DNA of 64,000 nt from Melastoma dodecandrum (lineage: Eukaryota > Streptophyta > Magnoliopsida > Myrtales > Melastomataceae). Position 1 is the stretch's first letter. Each line of letters opens with the position of its first letter. Where the stretch lies: assembly GCA_029817715.1 (NCBI GenBank), contig JARUPY010000271.1, positions 2,604,001 through 2,668,000 of the forward strand, read 5' to 3'. Below the pieces are notes generated by a model. That model made no database searches. It was not told where the DNA came from and worked only from the letters and a program-made list of their open reading frames with translations. Below, in pieces: positions 23,080-33,754 of this stretch. Both the position numbers and the translations under genes were made by a program.

Positions 23080-23500
23080 ATGTAGTTTTGATCAATATAT
23101 CAACGGATTATACGTCTTCTGCACTAACCGTTGGAAGTGATGTTGCTGTTTTGAATCATATTGTGAAAAACTTGAGACTTTGGGTCCTAGAAAATCGGAA
23201 TTTGCTAAATATTTGGAAAAAAAAAAGTCATTTCAAAAAGTGTGAAATTGCCAAAGACTTTTCTTATTTGGATTGGTGGAAGATTAATCGGGTGCATTAC
23301 TCAATTTTGTCAAGAATGACGACTGATATTTTAGTTATCCTAGTAAGGTAAGTGGCTTCTGAAGCTACATTCAGTGCTGGAACGAGGGTAATTGATGCTT
23401 ATCATTCATCCCTTTCTCCGAACATGCTAGAAGCATTGCTTTGTGGAGGAGATTGGCTTCGACATTTATATAAGGTGAAAAAGAATGAAAAGGTAAGTTT
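23080..23500 (+). mobile_element. hAT transposase remnant (C-terminal dimerisation region)
   Basis: The translated text around 23263-23490 gives WWKINRVHYSILSRM, then DILVILV, a stop, then VASEATFSAGTRVIDAY, SSLSPNMLEALLCGGDWL and LYKVKK. This is the conserved C-terminal hAT dimerisation domain of plant Tam3/RICESLEEPER-like transposases (WWK, SRM, ASEATFSAG, LCGGDWL). The stop at about 23349-23351 replaces the usual Ser-Thr of the LVSTVASE block, and no upstream BED zinc finger or catalytic region was found. It is a fossil fragment. Confidence 0.85.
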
Positions 23501-24000
23501 TTTTTTTCATTTAAAGTTTTTCAATTTGCGAAATATATTATTTATTAACCATGTTACTAACCCAAGTTTTTTATTTCTCTTTTTTGTTTCTTTTACAGAA
23601 AGAGAAAACATACCAAGAGATACTTATTCAAGTACCTAATTCCACTTCGTGAAAGTAAACTAAATATCGTTACATGCTTTATAAAATTTTAAGATATTTA
23701 TTGCTCTTATTATTGTTATGGTGATTATAATACTCTATATGATATTTTTTATGCAGGTGATGATGCCATTTTAGTATTATTAGGATTTAGTAATGAAGTT
23801 ATATCGTGAAGATGCTTTGGGAGTATGGTTCTTGTGGTTTGTGGTTGTTTTGATAAATCTGATTATATCTTATGGAGATGTTTTGGAAGAATAGTTTATT
23901 TGGAGATGTTTTGAGAGTATGGTTTTATTGAAATGTTTTGGCATCATTGTTATTTCACATTTATGAATTTACTTCAATATATGTATATTTTGAAATCAAA

Positions 24001-24215
24001 CTCGAGCTTTCGTGCCGAGCTTAGGCTCGATCTACATTTGAGCCAATATCGAATTATTGAACCGAGTTTTGGCTCGATTTACATTCATAATTGGATCGAG
24101 CCGAGTTCGAGCTCTTCATAATTAGATTGAGCCGAGTTCGAGCTCCAATTATTTGAACTCAATCGAATTCGAGCCGATCTTAAGCTCGAACTGTTCCTAA
24201 TGGATCCGAACTCGA
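24001..24215. repeat. Imperfect array of GAGCCGAGTTCGAGCTC-like motifs
   Basis: The motif GAGCCGAGTTCGAGCTC and variants of it (TCGAGC, GAGCCGAG, AAGCTCG) recur at least five times on both strands between 24001 and 24215. Such subterminal repeats are typical of plant hAT elements and this block follows the hAT transposase remnant, so I read it as its 3' subterminal region. No clean terminal inverted repeat or 8-bp target duplication was identified. Confidence 0.55.
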
Positions 24216-25500
24216 GCATGAGAATACTCTATCTCCACTACCGCTAGTTCCGAGAAAGAAGGGGGAAGGTGTGATTCAGAGAATCTCAAGGGGGGGGCGG
24301 GGGCGAAAGCATTATTTGTTTTACAAGTTTAGTGGATGGTCGTCGTTCCCAGCCGCCATCTGTCCCACTTACTCTCATATCTCCATCTTTTGTTTTTTTT
24401 TTTAACTCTCAGAGTTTGCGTATCTGACGGGGAGAGATGGGGGGGAGTAGAGCTTACGATTATGTCAAAAACAAACGGAACCATGGAGGGAAGGAAAGCG
24501 CGCACGTGATGTGGTGTTGGTCCAATGCCTCCTCACCTCATCCGACCGGATTAGATAAGAGTAAGACCCGACTGAATATTTTCTCTTTCTTTTGTGCACG
24601 ATTATTACTCTTTGAGTATTGTAAATCCGTAAAATTACTTTGTTTGACTTTTTAAAATATTTAATTAACCGCAATTCATCGCTGTTTTAAATTGCGGAAT
24701 TAAAATTACAAGGAAATCTACGATTTGATAACATTATGATAAAATTGCAATTAAAACAACGACAAAAGTATATTTAAGGCCGGGAAGATTAGTATTTTGT
24801 TACTTTCAAATTTTTTATATATATAATTTTCGTCTCACTTTGAAACAAAGAAATATAAATTAAATATTTTTAAAACTCAAATAATATACCGATCGTTACC
24901 TTCCCTCTCCATTCCCCGGATAAGACTTACTGACCAACAGAGTTTCAATGGGTCCCACCCCGAGTCCGGAGTCACCCTCCCTCCTTTTATGACATTTGCT
25001 ATATTTTCAAAAGCAAATAACAAAATTGAAATCCTGATTTATTCTTTTGCTGCCACTTTGTCTTGCCTTTTTCTTACGAGTTTAACTTTGGATTATTGCG
25101 GCTAATGATATATATAATATACTCCAACTACTGCTGCATTCTCTTTAATTACATTTAAAAAGGACAGCTTTTTCATCCCAAATTAATTAATGCATCATTA
25201 TATCCCTTTCTACTTTATAAAAAAAAGGCTTTATCCTCATTCAATGATAAATCACGGGCCGGGGCAACGGCCCAAGTCCAAAAGGAAAATGACCGCTGAA
25301 GGTGATATTGTAATAACAAGATGCCCCCCCTTTTTTTCATGTAAACGAGAGGGTTGAATGTTTAGAGCTTAACCACTAATTAGTGAGGGGATATGATTAT
25401 GATTATGAATCTGTGAAGAGATTGGTCGGGCCAGTAGTTTTACATTCCTACAAACAAACGTATCCGAAGAAAGCAGCAGTTTTGGCTAGGAAGGGTTGAT
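24216..25500. other. No gene recognised
   Basis: AT-rich intergenic DNA with short homopolymer runs. The last part is the 3' flank of the minus-strand ndhL gene. Confidence 0.5.
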
Positions 25501-26435
25501 CTAGTCGTAGTCCTCCGGTTGAGCAAAGGGGTACTTGAGGTATCCATTCTTGACCTGGGATGGGTCCTCGGGCTCTGACCACGGGTACTTCAAGGATGGA
25601 TCCCTGGGGAACTTCCTCATGTTTAGGAATGGCGCCCACAGAAGCATCCTGGAACATGACCACACAACGTAAAGCTCGGTCCTTGAAAGGGCATAAAGAT
25701 GACGAAGGGTGCACCCTTTGTTTCGTTCAGCTTACCCGGGGAAAAACATGAAGACGAACATGAACTGCAGGTACATCTCCAGCAATTTTCTCCTGTACCA
25801 CCTGACCCTCAGCCAATTCATGATGATCGGCTGTCCCAACCAGAACATTGGGGTAGGGGTAGGGGGGTTTGCCAACAAATCAGGGCAGCCTTTATTGAAG
25901 TTAAGGTCATGCAGATAACGGTGATAGGAAGCAGAGATGAGGAACTGGACTTACGGGCATGATCAAAAAGTACCAGAAGGCGACGATTGCTATCTGGGTG
26001 ATGACCCAGGACAATTCTTCCTCGTAGTTGACTCCAGTCACGGCTAGAGCTGGCTGTTCAACCTGACATCGGCGGCACTACCAAATTATATCATCACAGG
26101 TAAAAGGGCATACGACTGAAAATTCCTGGTTGCAAAAATTAAAAAAAAAATGGCACTTTTTGCAGCCAAACGCGTACCATGGCCATAACAAGTGCTCCTA
26201 CGTGGATGGAGAGGGCAGATTTTGGCAGACCAGCGAGTTTCGACTGGTCATCCCTGTTGGCTCTTACCTGGGCCCTGACCTGCAATCGAGCGGCCACGGC
26301 TACATTGCCAAGCCTGAGCCGTTGGCAGGGGGAAGAGGGATTCCTATGAGACGATGACGCTGAATCAAGACGAGGAGGTTGAGCACGAGAAAGTTTAGTG
26401 CTCATGAAGGTGGTCATGGTCGTGGTCGTGGTCAT
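25501..26435 (-). CDS. ndhL: NDH-complex subunit L, chloroplastic (NdhL)
   Basis: Minus-strand exons 26178-26435, 25955-26062, 25736-25830 and 25501-25648 join in frame to 202 residues. The first part is rich in Thr, Ser and Arg with no acidic residues, as in a chloroplast transit peptide. Then come short hydrophobic segments: ALSIHVGALVMAM, WVITQIAIVAFWYFLIMP, and FMFVFMFFPGMLLWAPFLN. The motif NWLRVRWYRR sits between helices, and the C terminus (FPRDPSLKYPWSEPEDPS to KYPFAQPEDYD) is characteristic of NdhL. The protein is part of subcomplex A of the thylakoid NDH complex, which carries cyclic electron flow around photosystem I. It is nuclear-encoded here. The ATG at 26435 was chosen because the upstream open frame has only a TTG. 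Confidence 0.93.
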
Positions 26436-26949
26436 GGCTAGACGCCCTGCAAGCAAGGGCGGAGGGAGGAGGAAGGGGAAGGTGAAGGTGAAGGGGAACG
26501 TTCCTTATCTAACTGTCGGGCCAATGCTTGTGGCTGTGGCTAGTCGACAATCTCCCAAGGTTGTCCTCCTCTTCTTCAATTTCTGACACACGAAACTACT
26601 CTTAATAATAACACTAGAAATAATACATTTTTTTTTAAAAAAAAAAAAGAAAAGAAAGGGGGGGAGAAGTTATGTGTGCCGATGAAGCCCATCTTTTAAC
26701 CAAAATTTTCATTGATGCCTTTCGGGATTGTTTGCCTTACGAATAAATACATATGTTACGCGGAATCATCAAAGTAAATGCTCCCACTAAAAGAAATGCT
26801 GTCCGGAATCATTACTAGGAAGAAGGGGAATTCCTTATTCAGATCCCTGGGTATTTGAGCCGGCGGTTGCGTAACATCAAGTCAGATCGGATCAAATTAA
26901 AAGAAGACAAGAAAAGAAAACCTAGAATTCATATAATATATCGAAGACT

Positions 26950-27510
26950 CCGGTTTTTATTTTTTCATTTAACCAATTTTTATTTTTATTTTGATTTTAA
27001 TTAATTTTAAATTTTTTCTAGTGAATTGCTTGATATAGTGTGAATCGTATTTTATAATAATATAGTTTCAACATCTCATTTATTCGTCTCATAATCCATT
27101 TAGACCCCGGTATAGTCCCTAATAAAAAATCATTCGACCTTCATCGATTTTGCTTGTTTTTTTGAAACAGGCATGCAATACAATGGATTTGTTTTGATGA
27201 TTTTTGTCGAACAACCATAAAGCATAGATAATTATCGTTCAACTTCGGTTTCTAATTCATTTGATTTGTCCATTAAAATTTTCAATTGAAAAAAACACGA
27301 GAGATTTTAATATTATTTTTTTATTTTTTCCTTTTTTATTCGATAAATAAAAATTATTTATTAAGATATGTTTGATTCAAATTCGATAAAATTTAAAATT
27401 GGTAAAAATTAAAATAAAAATAAAAATTAATGAAAAAATTATAAAATAAACTAAATTAAAAGCAAATAAAAATTTAACTCAAAATTTCGATAATAAATTG
27501 ATGTTTTGCC
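26950..27510. mobile_element. Degraded copy of the long-TIR element found at 44800
   Basis: Running in the opposite orientation, this region matches the element at 44800-45388 over most of its length: the segment with CTCATTTATTCGTCTCATAAT, the TTCGACCTTCATCGATTTT block, TTCAACTTCGGTTTCTAATT and TTGATTTGTCC all have counterparts on the complementary strand there. The end at 27510 (TGTTTTGCC) corresponds to the GCC tip. The other end is diverged or truncated near 26940, and I see no target duplication. Confidence 0.65.
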
Positions 27511-27996
27511 AGATACATGCGAGGGGGAGTAGTTGCTTTTGGCGGATAATGTGCTAGCGGGCTTGCTTGGCTACCCCCACCCACGTTAATTCCCAAACTC
27601 CTCGCGCAATGATGATGTTGATTTGGGGTTTAAATAAAAGCAAGTGAAGAAAAAGCCTGCAACTCGGGCGGACCCCCCACCCCTACCCAGTCCTTCTTAC
27701 TCTTTTGCAATTAAAGGAAGGAGGCATTCTCTAAACCATCGTGGGCCACGGCCGAGGGACATAATATTAACAAAATACCCCCCAAGTTGTACAAAACCCA
27801 ACTCCACCTTTGATCCCGACAGATCACAAATAATAATTTATTTAAATAAAAAAGAACAACATCAACTCGAGTCAAGCAACATTTACAAAAAGTCAAATAC
27901 TATCCGGTGGGTGGCCTCTCCATGTGAACTTACATAATTCACCTCTTGAGCTCTCTCTCTCTACTGTACTTCTCTAACAGGAACCAACAAATCGAG

Positions 27997-28014
27997 CTCT
28001 CTCTCTCTCTCTCT
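27997..28014 (+). repeat. (CT)n microsatellite
   Basis: A run of CT dinucleotides, about 9 units, in the region that probably forms the 5' leader of the gene starting at 28330. CT tracts in leaders are common in plants. Confidence 0.8.
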
Positions 28015-28329
28015 GCGGACGGACCAGTTGAATGTTCAGCAACGACACAGAGAGAGCAAAGGAGACCGGGGGGGTTTTTGCGTAGACGTCCAATGGGAGG
28101 GGGACTCTTTCTTTCCCTGTGAAACTACAAAAGGTCAAAAGTCGGGTGCTTTCATGAACGGCCCCCACCCGTCCTTTTTCCTTCTTTAATGAAAGCAAAG
28201 ACTACTTGTCATCGCCCTATCACCTCCTTCTCACCTTCATCCACCTTATTCCTTCCCATCTCTCCCCTCTGTTATGTGCTTTGGTCACACGCCTCCCCAC
28301 CACTACCCCTTCCTCCCAGGCCGACATCC

Positions 28330-31065
28330 ATGGCCTTCCCCAACAAGTTCTCCACCGCCTTCCACAGGAACAGGATTACCCTCGTTCTCATCTACGCCCT
28401 CCTCGAGTGGATCCTCATCGCCTTCCTCCTTGCCAATTCCCTCTTCTCTTACCTCATCCTCTGCTTCGCTGACTACTTCCGCCTCCAACCCCCCTGCTCC
28501 CTCTGCTCCTCCCTCGAACATTTGTTCCGCCCCGGTAAGGGCAGGACCGTCACTCTTTGTCGGGATCACTCGGAAGGAGTCTCCTGTGCTCGGGAGTCCA
28601 CCGGTCGGCAAGATGCAGGCGATGACCGCTCATCGCTATCTGTAGGATCCAGTGAACATGTCCCCGAAAATGGTCTCGCGTCCCGGATCGTCTGCCCCTT
28701 TGAAGGCAAGTGCGATCCAGTGAAAAATGGTGTTCAGGACAATTGGGAGAAACAAGAGGAAGAAGAAGAAGAATGGGGAGAGTTCAGAATGTTCGATGTC
28801 AGAGTAACTGAAGCCGGCGAACAAGTTCGAGCCAAGGAAGAAGAGGAGGGATTTCTGTCCCCTGAATCTGAGTCCAGTGGAATCGTAGCCGGGGCTTCAC
28901 CTGAAAACGACAAGGACGATTTGGAAACAGGGGAGGATCCTGAAGTTATTGTTGAGCACGACGAGAATGTCATTCCCACGGTTAACAACATCATCTTCTC
29001 TCAACAGGAACAGATTTCTTCTGGGATGGATCAAAGAAAGGACGAATCCTTCGTAACTGTTCCCCACGACCTGGAATTTTACATCGGCAATGATGAATCT
29101 GAGCTGATTCCGGTAAACTTAAAGGAGCGGTACACAGTCCGCGAGGATGATCTCCAGAATTTCGGAGATGTCATCCTAGAGTTGTGTATGCCTGCGGAAA
29201 AACAATGCGGAGCAGTTGCCCTTGAATCGGCGGCACCCACTTCTTTCCATGAAACTGAAGCTGGCTATTCCCAGGAGGTGAAAATGAGCATTGATGCTCG
29301 TCGCCTGGAAATGGCGAAAGACAACGTGGAGGAAGATCATGTGCTGGAAAAAGCTGTCATGGCCAAAGAAGATAATAAGGCTCCAGTTCTAGTTGATGAC
29401 TTGCAAGAACTTGGCGATGCAGGGGCACAATGCGAAAATTCACAGAAAAATCCAGGTATTGATAGCTCGTTCCCAAATGGCATTTATAGCTCCACTGAGT
29501 GTTCTTGTTCTTCAAAGTTATAAGAGGAAAATTTCCAACACCTTTTCCTGCAGTAGCTATAGCTGCAGAGGAAAAGGAGATGGAGGAAGTGGCAAGCTCA
29601 CGAGACGAGGACAGCGACGTCGAGGTTTCCATTGGAACGGAGATTCCTGATCATGAAACCGTCAACGAGGTTTCAGCTCCGGAAGGTCTTGCTTCATTTG
29701 AAGGCAACCACAAGGACGCTTGCACAGTTTACGATCTTCTGCAATCCGAACCTCGTGACATCGAGGGTAATCTTTTAGTTAGTAGTTAGCTCGCGAAACA
29801 ATTTTTTTGGTTCTCAAATTCCACCTTTTAGTTATTCATGTTTTGTTCTCATCATCACAGATTCGGGTTGTGTACAGAGTGAGAGCGAAACTTTGGAATT
29901 CAAGACCATAGTTGTTGAGATGTGCGAGCTCGGTATCAGCCATCTCCAGCAGATGTGCAAGGACAGGGAACTAAACCACGAAATGGAGGAAGACAAAATC
30001 CCAGATACTCCTGGTTTGACGAACAGTTTCGACTTGCATTCGAACTTAATGTTGCTTGACGGCAGAATTGTCGATAATGAAGGGTTGATTGAAGGGAGTT
30101 TGGTCAGCGATATTGAGAGCGGAGAAGAGGAACTGACGATTGAACAACTGAAAGAAGTCCTGCATGCAGAGAGGAGATCCCTCCATGATTTGTATGTGGA
30201 ACTCGAAGAAGAGAGGAATGCATCTGCAGTTGCGGCCAGCCAGACTATGGCAATGATAAATAGACTTCAGGAAGAAAAGGCGGTGATGCAAATGGAGGCC
30301 GTGCAATACCAACGGATGATGGAAGAGCAGTCGGAGTACGATCAGGAGGCTCTGCAGCTGCTTAATGACCTCGTGGTGAAGACGGAGAAGGAGAAGGAAG
30401 AGTTAGCGAGGGAACTCGAGGCGTATCATCAGAGACTAGAGGAATACAAGGCCAGGGACAACATGATGACACCAGGCAGGAACACAGCTCCTCGAGATTC
30501 CGAATACAGCGAAGCAGAGGATTTGGACGGGGACATGAATGAGAACACTCCTTGTGATGCCGTCACATACTTGGAGGAGTCTCTAGAGGATTTCGAGGAG
30601 GAGAGAATGCGCATTCTGGAGCACATCAAGTCCCTGGAAGAGAAGCTCGTATCGGTCGCCAAGGATGAAGATGGTCCTCAATTCGAGGATGTCCAGACGG
30701 TGGCCTCATGGCTGGGAAAAGGTAAAAGCGACCCGAACCACTTAACAGATGGTGAGGTAGGGGAGGATGTTTCGAAGCATCACAGGAATGGAATACTAGG
30801 AGCAGGCAAGGCAAAGAGACTTCTGCCTCTATTCGACGCAACCACGGACGAGGAGGAAGACGAACATGAGAAGAATGAAAGGGAGGAAGAGCGGCTGGCG
30901 GTGGAGGAAGAGCTGGACTACGTGTACGAGAGACTGGACGCGCTGGAAGCAGACGGGGAGTTCCTGAGGCATTGCATGGGTTCGGTGACGAAAGGGGACA
31001 AAGGCCTGGACATCCTCCGGGAAATACTGCAGTATCTTCGGGACATGCGGAGCTTCCGAGACTGA
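28330..31065 (+). CDS. Myosin-binding protein, GTD-binding (DUF593) domain
   Basis: Exons 28330-29455, 29554-29766 and 29861-31065 join to 847 residues. The N terminus has a hydrophobic segment (about residues 15-45, LVLIYALLEWILIAFLLANS) followed by the Cys-rich PPCSLCSSLEH, as in the plant MyoB family of vesicle-anchored myosin XI receptors. The middle is long, acidic and low in structure (many Glu/Asp runs). The third exon begins DSGCVQSESE and holds the GTD-binding/zein-binding DUF593 coiled coil, from about ELTIEQLKEVLHAERRSLHD through MMEEQSEYDQEALQLLNDL. The tail is a second acidic coiled coil. MyoB proteins bind the globular tail of myosin XI and ride on vesicles in cytoplasmic streaming. 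The ATG at 28330 is preferred over upstream in-frame codons because the conserved membrane helix follows directly. Confidence 0.92.
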
Positions 31066-31294
31066 TATTGGTGACATTAAAAAGTATAGTTTGGGATGAT
31101 AGGTGGCGATGGGAAGGAAGAACCGAAGGGAGTTGGGGTGGGCATGTGCTTGGAGTTAGGGGTTTTGTTTTCTTACACGTCCAGTTGAGTTGCCAGATTC
31201 CAATGTCCCAACTTGTGTTAGTCCAGTCCGTCCGGCTTGTTATATTTTTTTTCCCTCTCTTTTGGTTTGGTGGGAGTAAAAAGAAAACAAAAGT

Positions 31295-31316
31295 TATATA
31301 TATATATATATATATA
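31295..31316. repeat. (TA)n microsatellite
   Basis: About 11 TA units lie about 230 bp past the stop codon of the myosin-binding gene. It is likely polymorphic. Confidence 0.85.
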
Positions 31317-31639
31317 ACCATGAAAAGCATATTTTTTTTTCCTAAATCAGAATAGTAAAAAGGAAAGCTAATTATACTACTTTTAAAATTTTAAATATAT
31401 GAGTTGGAATAAATTACTTTTTCGCTCACGCGATTACTTTTGGTAAATTTCATATAATTTATAGCGAAAAAAAAAAGATTTACCCAAAGCCTGTAAAATA
31501 GATCAAACTCATAAGGTATTATTTAAACGAATTTTCGTAGCCGAGATTTAGTTTTAAATCAAATTTCAAGATCACGATATAAAATATAGATTATAACCAT
31601 TTCAAAGCATTATCTTTCATTTTTTTCCTACTTTTAAAT

Positions 31640-32640
31640 TTGCTTTTATGTCCTAACGGGGACGACATTAGAGTTCATATCTAATATGGACTGAGACGCG
31701 ACACGTGTATTTCGATATTTAGTAAATTATCGATTATTTGTGTTTTTATCTTCCATTTATGTCATCGAATTTAAATTACATTTTTTTTTGCAATAACATA
31801 GATGGACTTAGAGTCCATATCGTGGACAAATGGCTCATCAGATTTTACTACGCGTATTTCTACATTAGACTCTGGCTTTGTAGCCTTTATCCCCAAATCG
31901 ATCTTTAAGCCTAATATATCCTACTCCTTCGTCACATGATCTGATTCCTCACATCGCCGACCATAAGTGACGGGAATGTTTCAAGATAGTTTAGGATAGT
32001 TCTTGGATATTGTTAGCTATTGTATTGGTCGGTCAAAGTTAGGGCATGGTTAGGTATGCCCTAACTTGGCATGTACATGGTTAGGTACTGTATCGGTGAG
32101 TCATAGTTACTTGCTATGATTTTTGTGAAACTTGTTGATTTTGCGGTCAAACATTCTTCTCACCTTATACCTTCATATTTAATTACATAGCAATGAGCCA
32201 AAACGAGAGTGGAAATTACTCCATTCAAATAAGCAGTGTCTCCATAATGTCAATCTCAAGCATTCATGGGCGTCGGTGTAAGCACGGACATAAGGCAACG
32301 TTATACACCTCATGGAATAAGGTGAATTCCTATCGGACGGCTCATTCGTTATTTGTCATGTAAGGTAAGTAGTAAGCGGTTTGAATGAGATTCTTTTGTA
32401 CATGAAAAACGTAATTTAAAGTTAGCCACACAAAAGAAATAAATAAATGGAAGATAAGGGACAAAGAAAAAATTTAAAATAGTTACTGATATTTTGCCAA
32501 CGTAGAAAGACACGTAGTAAAATTTGTTGTGCTCTAACGGACATAAAAGAAATGTAATTTAAGGTTGGAGACCAAAAAAAAATAAATGAAAAATAGGGAC
32601 ATGGAAGAAAATCTTGAGGTAGTTATGAAAAGAAAAATCC
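31640..32640. repeat. Degenerate repeat region with inverted and direct copies of about 100-130 bp blocks
   Basis: A block near 31690-31790 (ACACGTGTATTTC, then TTATCTTCCATTTAT, then TTTAAATTACATTT) recurs in inverted orientation near 32400-32540 (complement reads TTATCTTCCATTTAT, TTTAAATTACGTTT, ACTACGTGTCTTTCTACG). A second, more diverged inverted copy lies at about 32540-32640, and ACTACGCGTATTTCTAC occurs at about 31850. I read this as a decayed non-coding transposon of the long-inverted-repeat kind; no terminal sequences or target duplication were found. Confidence 0.45.
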
Positions 32641-33754
32641 ATATATTTGCAAAACAAATCTATAAGCTAAAGACGATGTGAAAGAGTCTCGTCCGTTGAA
32701 TTTAACCATTTGGGCCCGTTATTGGTTGCTTGATATGCACATTTTTCGATTCGCACGATAAAGCGATTAGTAAAGTAAACAATTCACAACAACTGTGTTT
32801 ATTTATTCTTCTATATTTTTCATAGAAGGGACTTATACGGCATGCATGCGTACTATTCTAATCGAAAGAAAACAATATAGCCGAAAGGGGGGGGCCGACA
32901 ACAGTAACTTGAGAACTTTTGCCGAAGTCATATCGTGGTTCATTTTTAATTTATTTAATAAGTAAGATGTGATGCGAGTCGTGCCTACGTGGAGGTAAGA
33001 ATGATGGAATTCCCCCCATTCGCACAACTCGGTTTCGTTTGAGTTTGGAGGGCATTCGCATTCTGGTCAGGTGTGGGGGGTGGATGGGATTCTTGGGTTG
33101 CTGCTACTGTTCAGCTTTGAATCGGCAGGGTCAAGTCCTTGGTTTCAGATTGGTCCATTATATAGCTAACTATGACCCCTGATGCCGTAACGAAACAAAA
33201 GGAGGGCTGTTCATTGTCCGTCTTCATCGATGACGAATCACAATTATAATTTAAAACTCTTTTTTTTTTTATATTACTCGAACAAACGTTTAATATCAAA
33301 GCAGCGAGTGTTCGTTTATAAAATCAGTATGTTTTGTGCACGAGGAAATACGATGGGAAACCAAAAAACACGCCTTGGCCTGAAGGAGTTTATTTTAATT
33401 TAAACAATTTCATGCTAAATTAAGTAATTGCCTTTCGAGAGAGAGAGATGAGAGACAAAAAAATAAAAAAAGGTTAGAAAAGGCAAATTCCACTACACAA
33501 TCAGTTGGAAATTTCTATATTCTGATGGATGGATAGAGAATAAAATTAAATAATAGTTTTCAACTAAAACGACCCGTCAAGTGGAAGGCATCCCACGGAC
33601 ATTCAAAGGAAAAGAAAAGAAGATAAATAAAATCAAAGGTCAAACCTCTCATGCTCTTCCTCTTCCTCTTCCTCCTCCCCCAATTTCGTTGTAATCAATC
33701 ATTCATCTCACCTCTGAACACTCCCGATTCAATCCCAACCCATCACCCACCATC

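Larger units (their letters stand above)
31066..33754. other. Intergenic
   Basis: No supported gene between the myosin-binding gene and the receptor kinase at 33755. It contains a degenerate inverted-repeat region at 31640-32640 (listed separately). All open frames are short and unrecognised. Confidence 0.5.

Noticed and set aside
23088..23351. Considering the hAT fragment an active transposase gene
   Set aside because: It has an in-frame stop before the ASEATFSAG block and lacks the zinc finger and catalytic parts.
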